This document shows positions 1-11,625 of a DNA stretch of 64,000 bases, piece after piece. Location of the stretch: NCBI RefSeq assembly GCF_932526225.1, contig NC_064047.1:10097494-10161493 (forward strand). Direction: 5' to 3'. The position numbers were made by a program, and so were the translations under genes. Under the pieces are notes generated by a model. It was given only the letters and a program-made list of their open reading frames with translations. It made no database searches and was not told where the DNA came from. Origin of the DNA: Nematostella vectensis (Eukaryota > Cnidaria > Anthozoa > Actiniaria > Edwardsiidae). The stretch's first letter is position 1. Each line of letters begins with the position of its first letter.

Positions 1-1038
1 ACAAATAATTAATGGATCTTAATTTATATAGGGTCAAGATCGAATTGTCCGGTCAAGCAAGGCCGTCAATTTTAATATTCCCTAGACATGAGTTATGGGT
101 TCAGGCGTGAGGTGTCAGATTAGATATCAAATATTTGATTATCTGATTAGAGGTCATAGCAATTCAATTGGATATCTGTTTTATCGGTTTTCCTTTAGAA
201 TAACGTTAGCACCAGTGGGGGTATCTCCCCAAATAAAGTCTGTTTAGAAAGCAGAAAAGATTCGTTTTAAATATGGCAAGACTGCTGCTAAGAGCCCTTT
301 TTTGATCTCCCGAGCTTCATTTGCAGACAAAATTGAGTAAGGGGTCTCTAAAGTGTGATAATCTGATAAACAGATCTTGTATCGACGTTTCCCATGTGCT
401 ACGACTGTGCAACCTTCACCCTCTCCTAGGCAAATCTTAGTTACGCGCCGCCCTACAGTCTGACCTCCAGGACCAAATGAACAGCCATCGCAACCATTTC
501 ATTTCTACTAGAATAAGTACTATTACTTACTTAAATACTTACTTCTTCTTCGATTTTCAAATTTTCCAAGTTGACCCTTGAAAACACCCTCCCACTTCCC
601 AATTGTTCTATTTTACTCCACCGCCATCCAATCCATCTCCCCTGTAAATTTGCCCCGACGAGGAAGTCTTAATTTGCAAGACCGTACGCAGGGGATGCGT
701 TCGCATCCCCCAAAACGGCCGAAAGTCCTCTTAAGACAAAACTATAAAGCATAAGCGAATTTGATAAAAAAAAAAAAAAAAAAAAAAACAGGCATTCTAC
801 GTCACTCTGGTATGTCATGAATCTATAACTTTTTTGGGGGCAAACCCGATAATAAACGTCACGTGGAGATACTGCATAAAAAAAAATATATCCCATTTTG
901 TCCTGGGGTGGTCAGATTTTTATCAGAAAACTCACGCGCTCTCACCCCCCCCCCCCCCCTCCCCCGGAAAAATTAGGTCCACTTTTTCGAGCATGAAAAT
1001 GCGCCGTGATTAGCCATTCTTATGTATCTGTATTTCAG
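1..1038. other. Non-coding sequence upstream of first visible RRM exon
   Basis: No coding exon is supported here. The stretch holds a poly-A/poly-T tract near 767-788 and a poly-C run near 946-965. It is probably intron of the RRM gene that follows, whose first visible exon opens at a splice acceptor ending at 1038; earlier exons would lie left of the window. Confidence 0.5.
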
Positions 1039-1584
1039 GAATCAGGTACTGAAGTCTTTATTGGCAAGATCCCTCGCGACTGTCTCGAGGACGAGCTTAT
1101 CCCTCTTCTCGAGAAATGCGGCGAGATCAGAGAGTTTCGACTCCAGATGGACCCAGCAACGGGCCTAAACAAGGGATTCGCATTTTGTACCTTCACTAAA
1201 CAGACCAGTGCGTATCAGGCTATAACGACCCTCAACGACAAGGACATTCGCCCAGGAAGACGGCTTGCAATTTGCAAATCCAGGTCAAACAGTCGACTTT
1301 TTGTAAAGGGGATTCCTAAGAGAAAATCAAAAGAAGAAATATTTCAGGAATTTTCCAAAGTTACGACAGATCTCCAAGACGTAACTGTGTACCAGTCATG
1401 TGATCAGGGTAACCATGGTGATCTCAATAGGGGTTTCGTGTTTCTTGAGTATGCAAACTATATTGCAGCGGCCTCTGCTCTGCATCGCTTCACGGATGGC
1501 AAGGTTCGTATTTGGGGAAAGGTACTGGAGGCGGTCACGTGGGCAGAGGCTCGCGAGATCCCGGACGACGCCGTGATGTCAAAG
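1039..1584 (+). CDS. RRM paralogue, exon carrying RRM1 and RRM2
   Basis: This is 182 codons, open in phase 0 at both ends. RRM1 and RRM2 are fused in one exon; the SYNCRIP gene nearby has an intron inside the start of RRM2 (after its codons for VTN) that is absent here. Confidence 0.82.
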
Positions 1585-2130
1585 GTAAATTACCTTTTTT
1601 CGATTCTGGCTCGAACTATTATAATTTAAAAAATTCGTGCACAACGCATTGGGGATGGGGGGGGGGGGGGGGGGGGGGGGTTTAGGGTCCGCAAAATCCA
1701 AAGCAATGAATAATGGTTAACGAATCGATGAAAGAAAATCGCACGCAAAAAATAAACAAAGAAAAAAAAATGTGCATCTCCTTTTTACTTTAAAGTATCT
1801 AATGGTCCATCTTTTAGTTGTATATGTTGCCTGGATGTGTGATGGACGATTACATGAAAACCTGGCTCAAACCGTAACAGTAATGACATTTTTCCACAGG
1901 TGAAGTCAATATACGTCCGCAACGTTCCACTTCCAATGAGCGAAACTCAACTCAAGGCGGTGTTTACCAAATATGGTCAAATCGAGAAAGTGAGGAAAAT
2001 AAGGGACTACGGATTTGTGTACTTTGCCAAGAGGGAAAGTGCTGTTCAAGCTATTGACGGAATAAATAGGGCATACATTGATGGGTGCAAGTTAGAGGTC
2101 TCTCTAGCTATACCACAGAGCTCTCGGTAA
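1039..2130 (+). CDS. hnRNP Q/R-like RNA-binding protein, 3' part (three RRMs, no RGG tail)
   Basis: Two exons are visible. Exon 1039-1584 follows a tttcag acceptor and ends at AAG|gtaaat; exon 1900-2130 follows ttccacag and ends at a TAA stop. They join in phase 0 and give 258 residues. RRM1 shows RNP2 VFIGKI and RNP1 [11 protein letters not shown]2 shows LFVKGI and RGFVFLEY, RRM3 shows IYVRNV and RDYGFVYF. The order and the linker TEVFIGKIPRD are those of the SYNCRIP/hnRNP R/A1CF/RBM47 family, which bind RNA in splicing, mRNA stability, transport or editing. The protein stops soon after RRM3, so the Gly/Arg-rich tail is missing. The N-terminal exons are outside the window. It is a diverged paralogue of the SYNCRIP gene at 7517-11625 and shares the intron before RRM3. 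No frameshift is visible, so it looks functional, but a decaying copy cannot be excluded. Confidence 0.85.
1900..2130 (+). CDS. RRM paralogue, terminal exon with RRM3 and stop
   Basis: Starts GTGAAG right after the acceptor, the same codon at which SYNCRIP exon 4 starts (8368), so the intron position is ancestral. 76 residues, ending in SSR and TAA. Confidence 0.85.
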   Translation: MKSIYVRNVPLPMSETQLKAVFTKYGQIEKVRKIRDYGFVYFAKRESAVQAIDGINRAYIDGCKLEVSLAIPQSSR

Positions 2131-2350
2131 TAACTCAACGCATCATCCGAGTGTGAAGGTTTTAACCTTTTAAGACGTGGCCTCTTTGCAAATGTTATAC
2201 CACTTGTTATCAGGGCCGTAGTAAAGGATAGGGCAATGGGGACACGTTCTCCCCCATTATTTTAATAAGAAAATGACCAGTAGGGGCGTGGCTGTGCTCT
2301 AGTATTTCGAGGCTTGCTACAGCTCTGGTTGACTATCAAGGTTGATAGAT

Positions 2351-2356
2351 AATAAA
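2351..2356 (+). promoter_or_regulatory. Candidate polyadenylation signal of the RRM paralogue
   Basis: AATAAA lies about 220 bases after the stop codon at 2130, a normal 3'UTR distance. Not proven. Confidence 0.4.
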
Positions 2357-2575
2357 AAATAATGTTGTCACAATAGAATGATTTGACTTATTGGCCTAAC
2401 TGCCTGCCAAACAACTTAGTAACCCCGAGACCATCTGAAACCAAGCCTTACAGCAAGTGAACGGCCATTACGTAGAGATAAACAATACACATGTATTGGA
2501 AATACATTTATTTTAACATTTTTTTCACACATTCAACGAAGCACAAACATGTAATACATAATCACATTTTTTTTT

Positions 2576-2868
2576 ACTGTCGAATCCGTTGTATCGCGAC
2601 GCCGCATTTTTAAAACATCGATTTGTTTGTCTTTTGTGATTTTCTGTTCCGCCAGTCAATTTTAAGCCAATCAGATTCTTGCCACCTCTCGCCTAGTGCA
2701 GTTGCCTGGCTTTCTGCCGCGATACTGTCTGGTTTTCGTCCAGAGGAAAGCCGGGGAAGTGCACAAAGCGAGACACTGATTGGCTCAGAATGGTTTTACT
2801 GACGGAACAGAAAACCCAAACAAATCGTGTTTTGAAAACGCGGGTCGCGATACAACGGATTCGACAGT
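2576..2868. mobile_element. MITE family B, copy 1 (about 290 bp, inverted ends)
   Basis: The left end reads actgtcgaatccgttgtat and the right end is its inverse complement (gatacaacggattcgacagt). There is no coding capacity. A second copy lies at 3902-4145 and shares interior segments such as the paired CTGTTCCG motifs. Confidence 0.75.
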
Positions 2869-3901
2869 GCAGCCATGGGTAAACACCGTTATCTCACGTC
2901 CCGTTTCAAAATTAAATGCTTCTAAATAAACATAAAATTATCGGGTAATGCCTGCCTTTGCAATAAGCGTTTGACAAGATTTGGGGGACAGAAAGTGTGA
3001 GACAAAATGAAGGTTGAATAGAGAAAACGCGTAAAAGGGAAATGCAGGGCAAAGTTTTGTACAGCAGCAAGCTTTAGCCGAAAAAAAAAAAAAAAAAAAC
3101 TCCCTCTTGAAACTCCCCTTCCAGTAGATGACATGGACTGTGTTTCATAACCTTAAAAAACTCTTGTCAACCACGCCTCTGTTCTTGTTTTCATTCAATA
3201 TCAGTAGACAAATTAATGCTAAAAAATGTCGAAACGACCAACTACAAATAAAGAAGTTTACCTCACTTCAAATATATATATATATATATATACACATGGA
3301 AGCTTTTCCCTAAAAAGACAAAATGGCAGTGGTAGGGACATTGTTCTTGTAGAAAACATTTTTATTCCCAACTAGTCCAATTTATGCGAGTTCTAAGGTA
3401 ATGTGCTGTACATGTTGTGTTCATGGTTTGAGGAGAGGTAAGTGGGTTGACTCGCACAATGCATCAATTTCTGTTGGCTTATTCAAGCAAAGAAGACATT
3501 TTCAATCAAACATTGTTAATCAAGACCGAACAAATTTTGGATGTTTTTTTTTTAAATTTCTTGAAAAAAGAAACAAAAGCAAAGGGTTTGTTGCTCGACA
3601 ATCTTCGGTAAGAATTGTCGAATACCGTCTTCAGATGGCTGTGAAATGATATTTCATTACAATTTACTCACCTTGAGAAGGGCATCTAGTAGAGTGAATT
3701 TAAGTATTTAGTGATTCATAAGCACTTGCACGCTGAGGAGTGAAATGGTTGAAATTGTCGAGGAATAACCATCCAGGTTTACAGAGATAAATTACCTTTG
3801 ATCTAGCAGATAAATACAATATTTTCAAATGTTCTTTCTTATACAAAGCGGATGGAAACAATCGAAGCCTTCTAGCTGCTCTGGGTTTTATTATACCTTT
3901 T
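2869..3901. other. Intergenic spacer
   Basis: Contains a poly-A tract at about 3081-3099 and a TA dinucleotide tract near 3271-3290. No gene is seen; the short open frames lack any recognisable motif. Confidence 0.5.
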
Positions 3902-4145
3902 ACTGTCGAAACCGATTTGTTTTGGTTTTCTGTTCCGTCAGTAAAACCATTCTGAGCCAATCTCTGTCTCGCTTTGTGGACTTCCCTGGCTATCCTCTGG
4001 ACGAAAACCAGGCAACTGCACTAGGCGAGAGATGGCAAGAATCTGATTGGCTTAGAATAATTTGACTGGCGGAACAGAAAATCGCAAAAGACAAAAACAA
4101 ATCTTGTTTTGAAAACGCGGGTCGCGATACAACGGTTTCCACAGT
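3902..4145. mobile_element. MITE family B, copy 2 (left end deleted)
   Basis: The right half repeats the copy at 2576-2868 (TTTTGAAAACGCGGGTCGCG, then tacaacggtttccacagta). The left terminus is shortened: it keeps actgtcgaa and then jumps to the inner part. Confidence 0.7.
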
Positions 4146-4599
4146 AATATACTTGGCTGATGCCAACTTGAGGACTTGATCTTACTCGTATGCCATATTT
4201 TCTTGCAATTTAACTGAAGTTTTCAACATTAAAAAGCACCAGATTTAACTCCGTTTGTTTGAATAACGGAAGCCAGAAAGCGGGTCAGCAGTTGAAAATT
4301 GTTGACGAGATCACAGGATATTGAATGTGGCAGTAATAAGTGGTTTACAAACGCCAGTCTTATTGAAGTCACATCCAGAGAAGTAGATATAACCCGACAA
4401 GCCATACGCATACACACATAATAAACAAGCAACTAGGTGCACCTAAAATCGGGATAGCCCACAACAAAAGGTATGTGCAAAACACACAACAGCATACACA
4501 ACTTAACTCGGATCAACCTTTTTTAAGTGCAGCATAGAATGAACGAATCATCACACAAGCTACATCAAGGAACAACCTACAAAGCGAGCAATCTTTGAT

Positions 4600-5965
4600 G
4601 ATTTCCACCACGCAAGCTTCAACTAGGGATCATCTACGCAGTGAGCCATGCACCAACACACCGCAAGCTTTAACTAAGGCCATCTACGAAGTGAACCCTG
4701 CACTACACAAGCTGTACCTAGGGACCACGTGCACAGTGAGCCATGCACTAACACACTGCACCACACAATGTGTACCTAGGGACCACCTGCACAGTGAGCC
4801 ATGCACTAACACACTGCACCACACAATGTGTACCTAGGGACCACCTGCAGTGAGCCATGCACTAACACACTGCACCACACAAGCTGTACCTAGGGACCAC
4901 CTACACAGTGAGCCATGCACTAACACACTGCACCACACAAGCTGTACCTAGGGACCACCTACACAATGAGCCATGCACTAACACACTGCACCACACAATG
5001 TGTACCTAGGGACCACCTGCAGTGCGCCATGCACTAACACACTGCACCACACAAGCTGTACCTAGGGACCACCAGCACAGTGAGCCATGCACCAACACAC
5101 TGCACCCCACAAGCTGTACCTAGGGACCACCTGCACAGTGAGCCATGCACTAACACACTGCACCACACAAGCTGTACCTAGGGACCACCAGCACAGTGAG
5201 CCATACACTAACACACTGCACCACACAAGCTGTACCTAGGGACCACCTGCACAGTGAGCCATGCACTTACACAATACATTGCACAAGCTATACCTAGGGA
5301 AGCGTCTGCAAAGTGAGCCATGCACCAACACACTGCACCACACAAGCTGTACCCAGGACCACCTGCACAGTGAGACATACATTAACACACTGCACCACAC
5401 AAGCTGTACCTAGGGACCACCTGCACAGTGAGCCAGGCACTAACACACTGCACCACACAAGCTGTACCTAGGGACCACCTGCACTGTGAGCCATGAACTA
5501 ACACACTGCACCACACAAGCTGTACCTAGGGACCACCTGCACAGTGAGCCATGCACTAACACACTGCACCACACAAGCTGTACCTAGGGACCACCAGCAC
5601 AGTGAGCCATGTAGTAACACACCACACAAGCTGTACCTAGGGACCACCTGCACAGTGAGCCATGCACCAACACACTGCACCACACAAGCTGTACCTAGGG
5701 ACCACCTGCACAGTGAGCCATGCACTAACACAATACATTGCACAAGCTATACCTAGGGAAGCGTCTGCAAAGTGAGCCATGCACCAACACACTGCACCAC
5801 ACAATCTGTACCTAGGGACCACCTATACAGGGAGCCATGCACTAACACACTGAACCAGTGAGTCAAGTACCAACACACAGTCCACACAAGCTATACTTAG
5901 GGACCATCTTCACAGTGAGCCATGCACTAACACAATACAACAGACAAGCTGTACCTACGGACCAT
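4600..5965. repeat. Minisatellite, 58-bp unit, about 22 copies
   Basis: The motif gtacctagggaccacctgca recurs every 58 bases (for example 4714 and 4772). Some units are variants, such as atacctagggaagcgtctgc at two places, and both edges are decayed. Open frames across it on both strands are by-products of the repeat. Confidence 0.9.
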
Positions 5966-7516
5966 AAGAAGTGCCATGGACTGAAAAATTTGCACAACAC
6001 AAACCTTACCAATGGACTTCCTGTGAAGTTGCACTAACATACTGCATCACACAAGTTGATATCTCCATGCCCATAATCAGGCTGGTAAAGGGGAGTATGG
6101 ATCACTTCTCACGGGCCGGGCAAAATGCCTTTTTCACGTTTTACGGAACGAAAAATGGCCTTTTAAATCGTTAAATCACGTTTCACGGACGTCAAAATGG
6201 ACGATTTCCCGTTTCTAGTAGGGTGAAAAATGACCAAATCTCGTTTCACAAAAATACTCTTTACCACCCTGCATAATGGGTCATGAACAAACCATTTTAC
6301 AACTTGCAAAAACATCTGAACTTTGAGAATAACCACAATTTCATAGCTTTTTAGTGCACACATTTGTAGAAAAATCCAAGCACCTTTCAGATGCAATATT
6401 TGAGCTTTTAAATACATAAACTTGGGGGTTTGTGAGCGTTTGAATCGTCAACGACTTTTGATGAATGATCTTATTTCAGTTAAAACACAACAAGCAGTCT
6501 AAAGACTGATAAAAGGCAAGGAAATGAGAACAAGATGCAACAGAAGGAACATCTTTCTTACTCCTCCTCGGCTATCAGTAAATATTTCCCCTTTTTGGCA
6601 AACGTATGGGCTTTTAGGCTCAAGCAATAACCCTAAAATAACCCTATATCCCGAAAAAATAACTGATGAAAATATGAACTGACAGGAATATCATTCGATT
6701 AAATTGTAATACTTACCATTTACTTACCTCTACGGATTGAGGATAGTTGAGATAGTTTTGGGGTAATTTTCATTCAATTTTCACAAACAATTTCACAAAT
6801 TTAGACAGACAGACATTTTGAGCAGATGAATACACGAGATTTTGGGAATGTTTTATTTGTATACAGAGTTATACTCAAGGAGTTCTGAATGATACTATGA
6901 ATTTTACGGAAGTTCTTTATTCCTATTACTTGAAGATTTGGGAAGTTTTGGGTTGGAGAAATCTATTTACAAGGGTCCAGATGCTATGATATGAAGTGTT
7001 TATTGGTATTTTTTTCCTGCATATTTTTCGGATAGTGAACCAAGTGAGGCGAATCTTCTACCAGCCAATCTTCATTGAGCAGTTTTACCATGAACAAGAC
7101 TTCAAAATAATCAGGAAAGTCAGTTGTTTAAGAAGGCTTGGAAGACGTACTGACCATCTTTGGACCCTCGCTACAAAGTCTAACATTTTCAATGACGTGA
7201 TGATAAATTCCTTGACACCTTGCTTGTAATAAAATATCTATAAACAACGTTTGGTCGTGGCCAAACTACAATTGACACAAACTTCCAACTAAAATGTCAA
7301 AATGATATAATAAAACATGTCCAAATAGACTATCTAAAAGCAAATCCTTTGGGATATGCATGTCACTCCAAGAGTTTTTCTATCAGGTCAATTCCAAAAT
7401 CAATCCAATCAAGGCCAATTGTAGTCCAATATCAAATCCAATCTTTGACAGTAAAAACACATTTTCCATTTGTCTAAAATGGCAGCCAATCTGATAAGAA
7501 ATCAGAGCCAAATGGC
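5966..7516. other. Spacer / presumed 3'UTR side of SYNCRIP
   Basis: No coding exon is seen. The SYNCRIP transcript (minus strand) runs into this area after its stop at 7517. A minus-strand AATAAA lies near 6852-6857, but the mRNA end is not established. Confidence 0.4.
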
Positions 7517-8368
7517 CTACCATTCAGAGCCATAGCTGTCTTGATACCACTCCTGGCCCTGGTCGCTGTAGCTGCTATACTGTGGCTGCTGTGAGATAGG
7601 TTGACTTCCCCATCCGCCGCCGCCCTGGTAGTCCTGCTGCCCCTCAGCCATAAACCTCTTCTTGGGTTCGGGGTACCCTACAACACCCTGTGGATTATCC
7701 GCACCATACTTTCTTTTCCCAGGGGTGGTACCACCACGACCGCCCCGACCACCAAAATCTCCCCCACCACGCCCTCTGGGAGGGCCACTACGGCCTCTAG
7801 GTGCCCCTCTAGGGGGTCCGCCACGAGAGCCGCCTCTACCTCCTCTGGGGCCACCACGTGGGGGACCACCACCGTAGTAATCATCATAACCGCCACCATA
7901 GTAACTGTCATAGTGGTCATAGCTACCACCGCCATAACCATAGTCATCTCTGTAACCACCACTGTAGCCTTCATACCCACCTCCTTGACCGTACCCACCA
8001 TCATAGCCACGAGGGCCACCTCCCCGGGGACCACCACGCCCACCTCTACCACGACCCTCATACCCTCCACCTGGACCACCCCGGCCACCACGCCGGGAAT
8101 TCAGGGACCCAAAACCTGATTGACCACGCTGTCGGTCCTTGTTCCCTGGCTGTGGCTTTGCAAGAGAAGCCTCAATCTTCAGGCCATCCATTTCTTTGCC
8201 GTCGGTTTCCTCTATGGCTTTGAGAGCATGGTCACGCTCTGTGAAGTGAACAAAGGCGTAGTCTTTTAGCTTCTTAACCCGGTCGACTGCTCCATACTGA
8301 CTATATTCTTCCTTGAGCTTCTCCTCTGTGATGCTTGGGCTTAGATTCCTCAGGTATACAACCTTCAC
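7517..8368 (-). CDS. SYNCRIP: SYNCRIP exon 4: RRM3, RGG tail, stop
   Basis: Opens after an aatttcag acceptor with GTGAAGGTTG; 283 codons plus TAG/TGA-type stop at 7517-7519. It encodes RRM3 and the whole RGG tail. The strongly biased Gly/Arg/Tyr composition makes long spurious frames on both strands here. Confidence 0.92.
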   Translation of the reverse strand: MKVVYLRNLSPSITEEKLKEEYSQYGAVDRVKKLKDYAFVHFTERDHALKAIEETDGKEMDGLKIEASLAKPQPGNKDRQRGQSGFGSLNSRRGGRGGPGGGYEGRGRGGRGGPRGGGPRGYDGGYGQGGGYEGYSGGYRDDYGYGGGSYDHYDSYYGGGYDDYYGGGPPRGGPRGGRGGSRGGPPRGAPRGRSGPPRGRGGGDFGGRGGRGGTTPGKRKYGADNPQGVVGYPEPKKRFMAEGQQDYQGGGGWGSQPISQQPQYSSYSDQGQEWYQDSYGSEW

Positions 8369-11300
8369 CTGAAATTCACACAAAATGAGCTTTTAGGAGA
8401 ACACTAATGAAGACAGTAAAGCTCCCCCTACTTATGAAAGGCATCAGATGGAAATGCTGAGAGTTGTAGGCAGTAGTGTATTACAGTAGCAGTCAGGCAA
8501 TTGCACACCTCAAACAGTACAAACAAATTTGTCCTCTAAAGGAAGTACTAAGATAACCAATATGACAGGCAAAATTTTTCTTCAAAATGCCTACTTTATT
8601 AGGAAGATTGCAGGTCAAAACTGCACTGTTTTTTATTGTTATTGTTAATCAATGAAAATACAATGGTTTATTCGCAAGAAAACTTCAAAATATCAATTTA
8701 CTAATAAAGTCTGATATGTTATTAAAGCCACATTGTCACCAGTTTACTTCTGGTCGATTACGTAACAATCTCTGATGATTTTTAACGAAAAACGCGAAAA
8801 ATGTTTCAAAATATTGAAAACAGTGTGTCTATTGCAAGTTTCTTCGAGGATGTGATTGATAATTTAGAGCGGATGGCATGTTAAATATCTCAGATTCTAA
8901 TAGATTCTTTTGTCTTTTAACTGTTGAGGTTTCGTCGGACCTCCGGAAGTGAACTGGTGACAATGCGGCTTCAACACTATTTGATTAAATATATTGGTTA
9001 CTCACTTGAATTAGAAAATGGAAATGAATAGAAATGTGTGACTCAGAATTGAGAGGTAGCATTAAATAGCAGAGTGATTGGCCTTTAAAAAAAGACTTAA
9101 AAGCTGGTTCCAATCATGGGCTAAGAAAATACAGTTACCTGATCACCACTTATCACCAAAAAGGTAACCTAGCCGCTCTTACCTTTTTCATCGCATCATC
9201 ATCTGGCTCCTCTTGAGGGTCAGCCCAATCTACAGTCACCACAATGTTCCCCCAAACCTTGATCCTACCACTGGCCAGGCGTCGACGGGCCAATGAGGCT
9301 GCTTGGTGGGACTCGTACTCCAGAAAGGCAAATCCCCGGTTTTTACCTTTCTGATCAGCTGAGAGATATACGATAACATCATCTAAACCTGGAGAGATGA
9401 CAAAACAATAATTATTTGAGACGTGATGACCTGAATTTGACTGGGAGATTACTGTCTATGCCCTTTTCTCTATACACACAATTTCATGGATTTGGGAAAT
9501 ATAGTGTTCACCCAACATACACACTCTAGAATAAAACCTTTAAAGATCAATCAAAATTGGCATTTCTGAGGAGTGACAGAAAGTTAGTTTAATTCATTTG
9601 GTTAGAATTTGGTCAAGGGAATTAAAGTTTTTAATTCCAGGCAGTTCCAGGTATTTTGGTTATTAATGGTGAAAAGTAGGTCCAAATCCAAAAGAAATTT
9701 AAAATTATTAAAAAGGGGATTTCAAATGAGTTCAAATGATCAACAAAGTCCTTGTGTATTTACCATTTGTCACTTTGCTAAACTCCTCTAAAATCTCCTG
9801 TTTAGACTTTGTCTTTGGGATTGATCCAACAAACAAACGGCTGTTGGCAACAGAGATACAAACACCAAGCCTCTTCCCAGGCCGAATCTCCTTATTATCT
9901 AGCTTCTTGACTGCATTCTGCGCCTCATCTTTGTTTGAGAAAGTGCAGAATGCAAACCCCTTGGTGAGCCCAGAGATAGGGTCGATCATCAGACGGAAAT
10001 CGTAGATGTGGCCACATTCCTCAAACACAGGAATAAGCTCGTCTTCGAAGCAGTCACGTGGAACTTTGCCAATGAAGACTTGAGAGCACACTTTCTGTTT
10101 GTTACAGATGATACTTTGGTTAGTAAAAAGGTGTTGACTTTTAACCAAAAAACATAGAACACAAAGGAGTAACTGTATGAAAGCAGTTGTATATTCTCAC
10201 AATACTATAATTATTAACAAGCAGTGCATCCCTTTAGTATACCTGTCAACTCTCACACATTAGGGAGTATCAAGATTTTGGACCCCTTTTCCCACTCTTC
10301 CGCATAAAGCACCAAATTTCCCGGCTTATAGCAATTTTTATCGCTTCGGAAAAATTATTCTATAGAAAATCGTCATGGGTAAAACAATAATTCCCTTGAA
10401 AAGCGCAATTATATTACACACTCATGAGATCTATAAGTGGATTTGTTCGCGAGAGCCCTCTATACGGCAAACACCTGCAAGGTTATACCAGCCCCTGCCC
10501 CCCAAAAATCCCAAGCCTTGATATTTTCAGAGGTTGACAGTTACGCTTTAGGCACCAGCAAAAATCTTATAAAAATCTTCACTAGATGGAGCTGGGGTCA
10601 TATTAAATAAAAGCGATAGAATTCAAACAAACACATACAATGAAACCCTGTGAATTTGAACTCTCAAGGGGAATGAAAAACAGTCTAAGTTGTCAGAGTA
10701 GAACTTACTCAAAGCTAGTATCTAGGGAATATAAAGGCAGTGTGAGTTTGAATTAGTGGGGAGTACAAGTTACTGTATTGGCTACAATCTTAACTGTATC
10801 ATCATCATCAAATATATATGAGGTACTAATAAGAGCTTTTTTTCAGAACCAAATCACTAGTTTCTAGTTCTAGTTGTCAAAAGGGACAAAGTCCCCTCAG
10901 ACATCACGTGCACAATCTCACAGTCCAGCGAATTAGCATAAGCTGCAGCTGTCTATTACTTGAGATAAATTTCAGATAACAAAACGCTGTGAAACATACT
11001 AAATAACCAATAAATTAAACCTTTAACTTTAGACTTAGGCATTAGGGGGACTATTTTATCGTTAGCTCAAAGTGGCATGATTTCATAGAGACTTTTTTGG
11101 TAAAAAGACGCTTTGACGATCCAAAAAGGACAGATTGACAGAGGAGAAAAGCAGTTTGGTGTTGAACCGTCGTTACTGTACCTCTGAACCTGTGCCTGGC
11201 GGTTTGCCTTCCCAGCCAGGGGGAGGGCCACCGTACTTTCTCTGTCCTGTAGTGATATCTAAGGTGTATCCTGTTCTGTCTAGTAGTGCTTTTATCTTCG

Positions 11301-11625
11301 CCTCATCGGGCCCTTTCAAACCGGCTGTCGGGTCCTGTCCATCGCGTCGCATTCGATTCTTCTCCCGATATGTCTTCATAACTCCGCACAGAAACGCGCT
11401 TTTATTCTGGACATGGGATAAATCGCTGCTGGCAAACTGGTTTAGAACTTCTAAGGCCCCTTCTTCGTTGAATTCGCGCAGTGCATCTAATGCACGATCG
11501 TCGAGTTCCTCTGGGGCAAGCGATCCAGAGCTAAAAATCTCGCCAACGCGTTGGGCGACTTTTAGACTAACGCCGATGTTTACGAGTTGTTTCGCCTCTT
11601 CAGTTAGCGGTGTTTCTTGAGCCAT
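7517..11625 (-). CDS. SYNCRIP: SYNCRIP / hnRNP Q orthologue, four coding exons
   Basis: Heterogeneous nuclear ribonucleoprotein Q-type protein, an RNA-binding factor in splicing, mRNA transport and translation control. Exons on the minus strand: 11625-11182, 10094-9764, 9388-9183 and 8368-7517, with phases 0, 1, 0 consistent; the product is 610 residues (human about 623). The N-terminal acidic domain carries the conserved stretch [23 protein letters not shown]1 has [17 protein letters not shown]2 [14 protein letters not shown] and RRM3 [15 protein letters not shown] Gly/Arg/Tyr-rich tail (about residues 415-560, RGG and GGYD repeats) follows, and the C-terminus contains [10 protein letters not shown], typical of the family. 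The start is the Met of MAQETP at 11625; an upstream in-frame Met at 11646 is possible. The gene is divergent from MMS22L and convergent with its RRM paralogue. Confidence 0.93.
8724..8973. mobile_element. MITE family A, copy 1, in SYNCRIP intron 3
   Basis: About 250 bp with inverted ends of roughly 30 bp (aaagccacattgtcaccagt at the left; actggtgacaatgcggctt at the right). Other copies are at 18434, 36374, 40293 and 47681. Confidence 0.85.
9183..9388 (-). CDS. SYNCRIP: SYNCRIP exon 3: most of RRM2
   Basis: The acceptor ctctccag is followed by GTTTAGATG; the donor is AAAAAG|gtaaga. It contains RGFAFLEY (RNP1 of RRM2) and ends in DDDAMKK, the linker to RRM3. Confidence 0.92.
9764..10094 (-). 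CDS. SYNCRIP: SYNCRIP exon 2: RRM1 and start of RRM2
   Basis: The acceptor at aacag (phase 0) gives KVCSQ before [10 protein letters not shown] nearer AG (ctcaag) would break the phase and is less likely. The donor is ACAAATG|gtaaat, phase 1. A 147-base stretch of this exon has a copy in MMS22L intron 3. Confidence 0.88.
10095..11181 (-). other. SYNCRIP intron 1
   Basis: Bounded by gtacag and aacag. No repeat family or exon was recognised inside. Confidence 0.6.
11182..11625 (-). CDS. SYNCRIP: SYNCRIP exon 1: N-terminal acidic domain
   Basis: 148 codons from ATG at 11625 to TCAGAG|gtacag. The N-terminal helical region and the [19 protein letters not shown] block are near-identical to the vertebrate protein. 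Confidence 0.9.

Noticed and set aside
4595-5822. Cys/His-rich frames in the 58-bp array
   Set aside because: Frame by-products of the minisatellite, present on both strands.
7601-8223. Long plus-strand and alternate minus-strand frames over the SYNCRIP RGG tail
   Set aside because: Shadows of a Gly/Arg/Tyr-rich coding region; the true frame continues RRM3 and ends in the family's conserved C-terminus.
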